A stretch of 33,912 bases of DNA from Lenisia limosa (Eukaryota; Breviatea): assembly GCA_001655205.1 (NCBI GenBank), contig LPNZ01006159.1, forward strand, positions 1 through 33,912, read 5' to 3'. The translations under genes and the position numbers were made by a program. Numbering within the stretch: the first letter of the stretch is position 1; each line of letters starts with the position of its first letter. A model generated the notes under the pieces. The model worked only from the letters and a program-made list of their open reading frames with translations. It did not search any database and was not told where the DNA came from. Below are positions 31,784 to 33,912 of this stretch, piece after piece.

Positions 31784-33912
31784 ATGGTCCCTTTGGTAAG
31801 TTTAGGTGCTTGAGTCTTGAAATTACATCACTTCTTGAAATACTATGCTATTTTCGGATTTTCCTCTTTGAAGATAGTCAAGCTCATCACGTTCCACTCA
31901 CATGGTTCTAACACACCAGGAGGTTTTATTTGGGAAGCTTGAGGAAAATAGCGATTGGCAAGCTATTTCTGATGGTTGGGGGGGGGGTAGAGAGGTTGAT
32001 GGTTTCATCTTAGAATTGTAAGCTGTTCATATTCTTTCTGCTCTTTATTTCTTTTTTGCCTCCCCATTTATTTGTCTTTTTTTTAAATAAAAAACAATTT
32101 ATTTTTCCTTATTTCCAATTGATTTTTTTGTCTCTGCTCACCAGTCAGTTTTTCAAGAAATAGTTACGCCAGCTAGACAAGACCCCTCACTGTTTGTAAG
32201 TCTCATGATAAAAAACGCAGACAATGTCAAAAAACAGGTGAGTGTTGTGTTTGATTGGCCATTAGATTGCAGCACACTTTAACCCTCATAGATGACATCA
32301 ATTCGGTCAAAGTTAGTTGGCAACGTATTCACTTCTCTCAGTTCTATTTGCCCCGCTCTTGGTAAGTCATCTTGAAATTGCAATAGCTCTTATTATTCTC
32401 AGGGGGAGTTGGCAATTCACTGGTTCCAGTGTTCTTTGAAACAGCGTGCAAAGTATCAACGAGCAAAACTGCCGTGAGTACCTTAGGTTACCCTCGAATA
32501 TCTTACTGGACAGGCAATTTCAACACCGGCATGCCTTTTTCTGTCACTTGTTGGCCAGCATTGTTTCTCAAGTGACAGCATGGACACGGTTAAGCCCATT
32601 ATTGTCAGCATCGGATTATTGTTGAGTAGTTCAAAGGATTTTTTTGTGTGTTCATGCTATTCATTGCTCCTTGTTTTAGGTTTTAAAAAAATGAAGCGAA
32701 TAACTCGTATCCCTAACTCAACAGGAAACCCACAAAAACGGACTGGTCCGTGCAGCAGCTCTCACTGGACTGGCAAGTTTTATCAAAACATGCGCATCAA
32801 AGGATTACTGTGAGCCCCCTCCCCCATTAATTATATTTGCAGATGCTAGCGATGTTTTTGCATCAATAGCCAAGACCAATATCCGACATAAGGAGGCCTC
32901 GTGTAGAACTGTGGGGGGCTTATTTTAACATTATATTCTAATTACATAATTAAGAAGTGCTATAGTAGCTATATGATATGTGTCACTTGATTAATGGATG
33001 TTCACATTTGTATTTATTATTTGATATCATTTTTCATCTCGATATGTCAAGAAACAATAATAGGCTGTATCTGGCACGCAATCACGCTTAGAAGAGATAT
33101 TGGATTATAGTATACAAAATTATTTCACTCAGTCATATGAGTTGCAACTTGGGTCCAGCTGTGAGCCTCATAATTTTGTTGAGGAAAGGAGTAACTTTCT
33201 TAGGCGTTGCGGAAACTTCTTGAAGAAATTTCAAAAGGTGACAAGACAAAGTTTGACGAGTGGGCGGGAGAATGTATTTTGAAATACTACTTTTACTCTG
33301 ATTTGTAGCCGTCAGATTTCTGTTGTTTTTTAATATTCACTTTTTGATATTTTCTCCCATTTCCAAATGAACACAACACTTCAACATACCCATCGAAAAT
33401 TGGATTATTTTTTTCCAATTTGAAGTGAACAAAGATTGCAGGTGCTATCATGGAATAGATAGAATATTAAGACTTCGGACCCCCCCCCCCCTTTTTTTTT
33501 TNNNNNNNNNNNNNNNNNNNNNNNNNNNNNNNNNNNNNNNNNNNNNNNAAGATTTCGGGGTAATTGGACTCTAAAGAATAAAATTTCCACAATAAAAGTT
33601 GATTCCAAGCAGTTCAGGGAAAACAAAGATATTTAACATAAGCAAGTTCGCTTCATATTATACCAGCTAGTATATCGTAGTTTTATGAATACTTTTTTAA
33701 AAAATAGTCTTTTATTGTGTTCAGGATTCTTCAACTTGCTGGAAAGGATGTTTCCTCATCGTTCGCACCCACTAAAATTTCAAAAACTGCAAGGTTTGCC
33801 CAATCACAGTTTTGCTTTAATAATATATGCATATATTATATCATATATCGATATCCACATCACGCTTATAGAGATATTGGATTATATAATCTTAATTCAC
33901 CTAATCATTTGC
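31784..33912 (+). CDS. HEAT-repeat protein, possibly TOG/CLASP-like (5' part)
   Basis: Exons: 31784-31795, 31920-31974, 32149-32237, 32292-32361, 32403-32473, 32559-32603, 32725-32809, 32843-32910, 33133-33237, gap 33502-33548, 33725-33793, continuing past the window. The start gives MVPLEVLFGKLEENSDWQAI, then paired amphipathic helices such as SIRSKLVGNVFTSLSSICPA, NSLVPVFFETACKVSTSK, VRAAALTGLASFIKTCA and ILQLAGKDVSSSF. The rhythm of two helices per 35-40 residues and the W at the first helix recall TOG domains of CLASP/Stu1, which bind tubulin dimers at microtubule ends. Other HEAT proteins are possible. Exon phases agree throughout except across the stretch with the gap, where at least one exon is missing. 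It is divergent from the Hsp70-like gene. HEAT call moderate, CLASP call tentative. Confidence 0.6.
33079..33130 (+). repeat. Dispersed intron repeat, copy 1
   Basis: ATCACGCTTAGAAGAGATAT plus TGGATTATA and an AT-rich tail lies at the 3' end of an intron, directly before the acceptor at 33132. A second diverged copy is at 33858-33907 in the same gene. Confidence 0.7.
33858..33907 (+). repeat. Dispersed intron repeat, copy 2
   Basis: ATCACGCTTATAGAGATATT plus GGATTATA repeats copy 1 with small indels and substitutions. It also lies in an intron of the HEAT-like gene, close to the window end. Confidence 0.7.

Noticed and set aside
1-33912. Prokaryotic, viral or plasmid origin
   Set aside because: Dense spliceosomal introns, SUMO protease, Ssz1-type Hsp70 and a 12-TM-like cyclase indicate a eukaryotic nuclear genome; no viral hallmark genes or terminal repeats are seen.

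Overview
This is an intron-dense nuclear fragment from a eukaryote, most likely a unicellular protist. Genes are broken into 12-900 nt exons by GT-AG introns of mostly 50-200 nt. There are no operons, Shine-Dalgarno sites, tRNAs, rRNAs, insertion sequences or CRISPR arrays. Base composition is AT-leaning. The lineage cannot be fixed from the sequence. A dozen N-gaps, usually abutting a run of 8-16 G or C inside an intron, remove parts of several genes. Single-frame ORFs are therefore poor guides, so the models below come from joining exons whose phases agree. Splice coordinates are my own reading without transcript data.

Layout from left to right: (i) the 3' terminal exon of an unidentified plus-strand gene (211-357), then about 1.5 kb with little visible content and two gaps. 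(ii) A minus-strand gene of about 25 exons (about 1885-7797). It has a presequence-like N-terminus, a possible AlbA_2 (Schlafen-type) region and a GHKL-type N-box. (iii) Diverging from it, a complete plus-strand SUMO protease of the Ulp2/SENP6/SENP7 type (8338-18105) with two candidate SUMO-interacting motifs, a catalytic domain split by a low-complexity insertion, and a highly charged 280-residue tail. (iv) Two phase-compatible orphan plus-strand exons (18449-18630). (v) A minus-strand membrane cyclase locus (18721-26195) arranged membrane block 1, catalytic domain 1, membrane block 2, catalytic domain 2. (vi) A minus-strand atypical Hsp70 of the Ssz1/HSPA14 type (26922-31590). (vii) A divergent plus-strand HEAT/TOG-like gene, truncated by the window end (31784-33912).

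The most interesting locus is the cyclase. The first catalytic domain carries the guanylate-type Glu and Cys plus the transition-state Asn and Arg. The second keeps both metal-binding Asp residues but has lost the Asn/Arg pair. This is the reverse of mammalian transmembrane adenylyl cyclases and matches the inverted 12-TM guanylyl cyclases known from Dictyostelium and alveolates. A gap and a 150-nt junction leave open whether it is one gene or two adjacent subunit genes.

The genes are not an obvious pathway. They cover SUMO deconjugation, cyclic-nucleotide synthesis, ribosome-associated chaperoning and probably microtubule/HEAT scaffolding. Two pairs are divergently transcribed from shared intergenic regions (541 and 193 bp). 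Several introns hold small tandem repeats. The Hsp70 gene shows two nearby apparent one-base deletions in G-rich spots, which I read as probable homopolymer under-calls.
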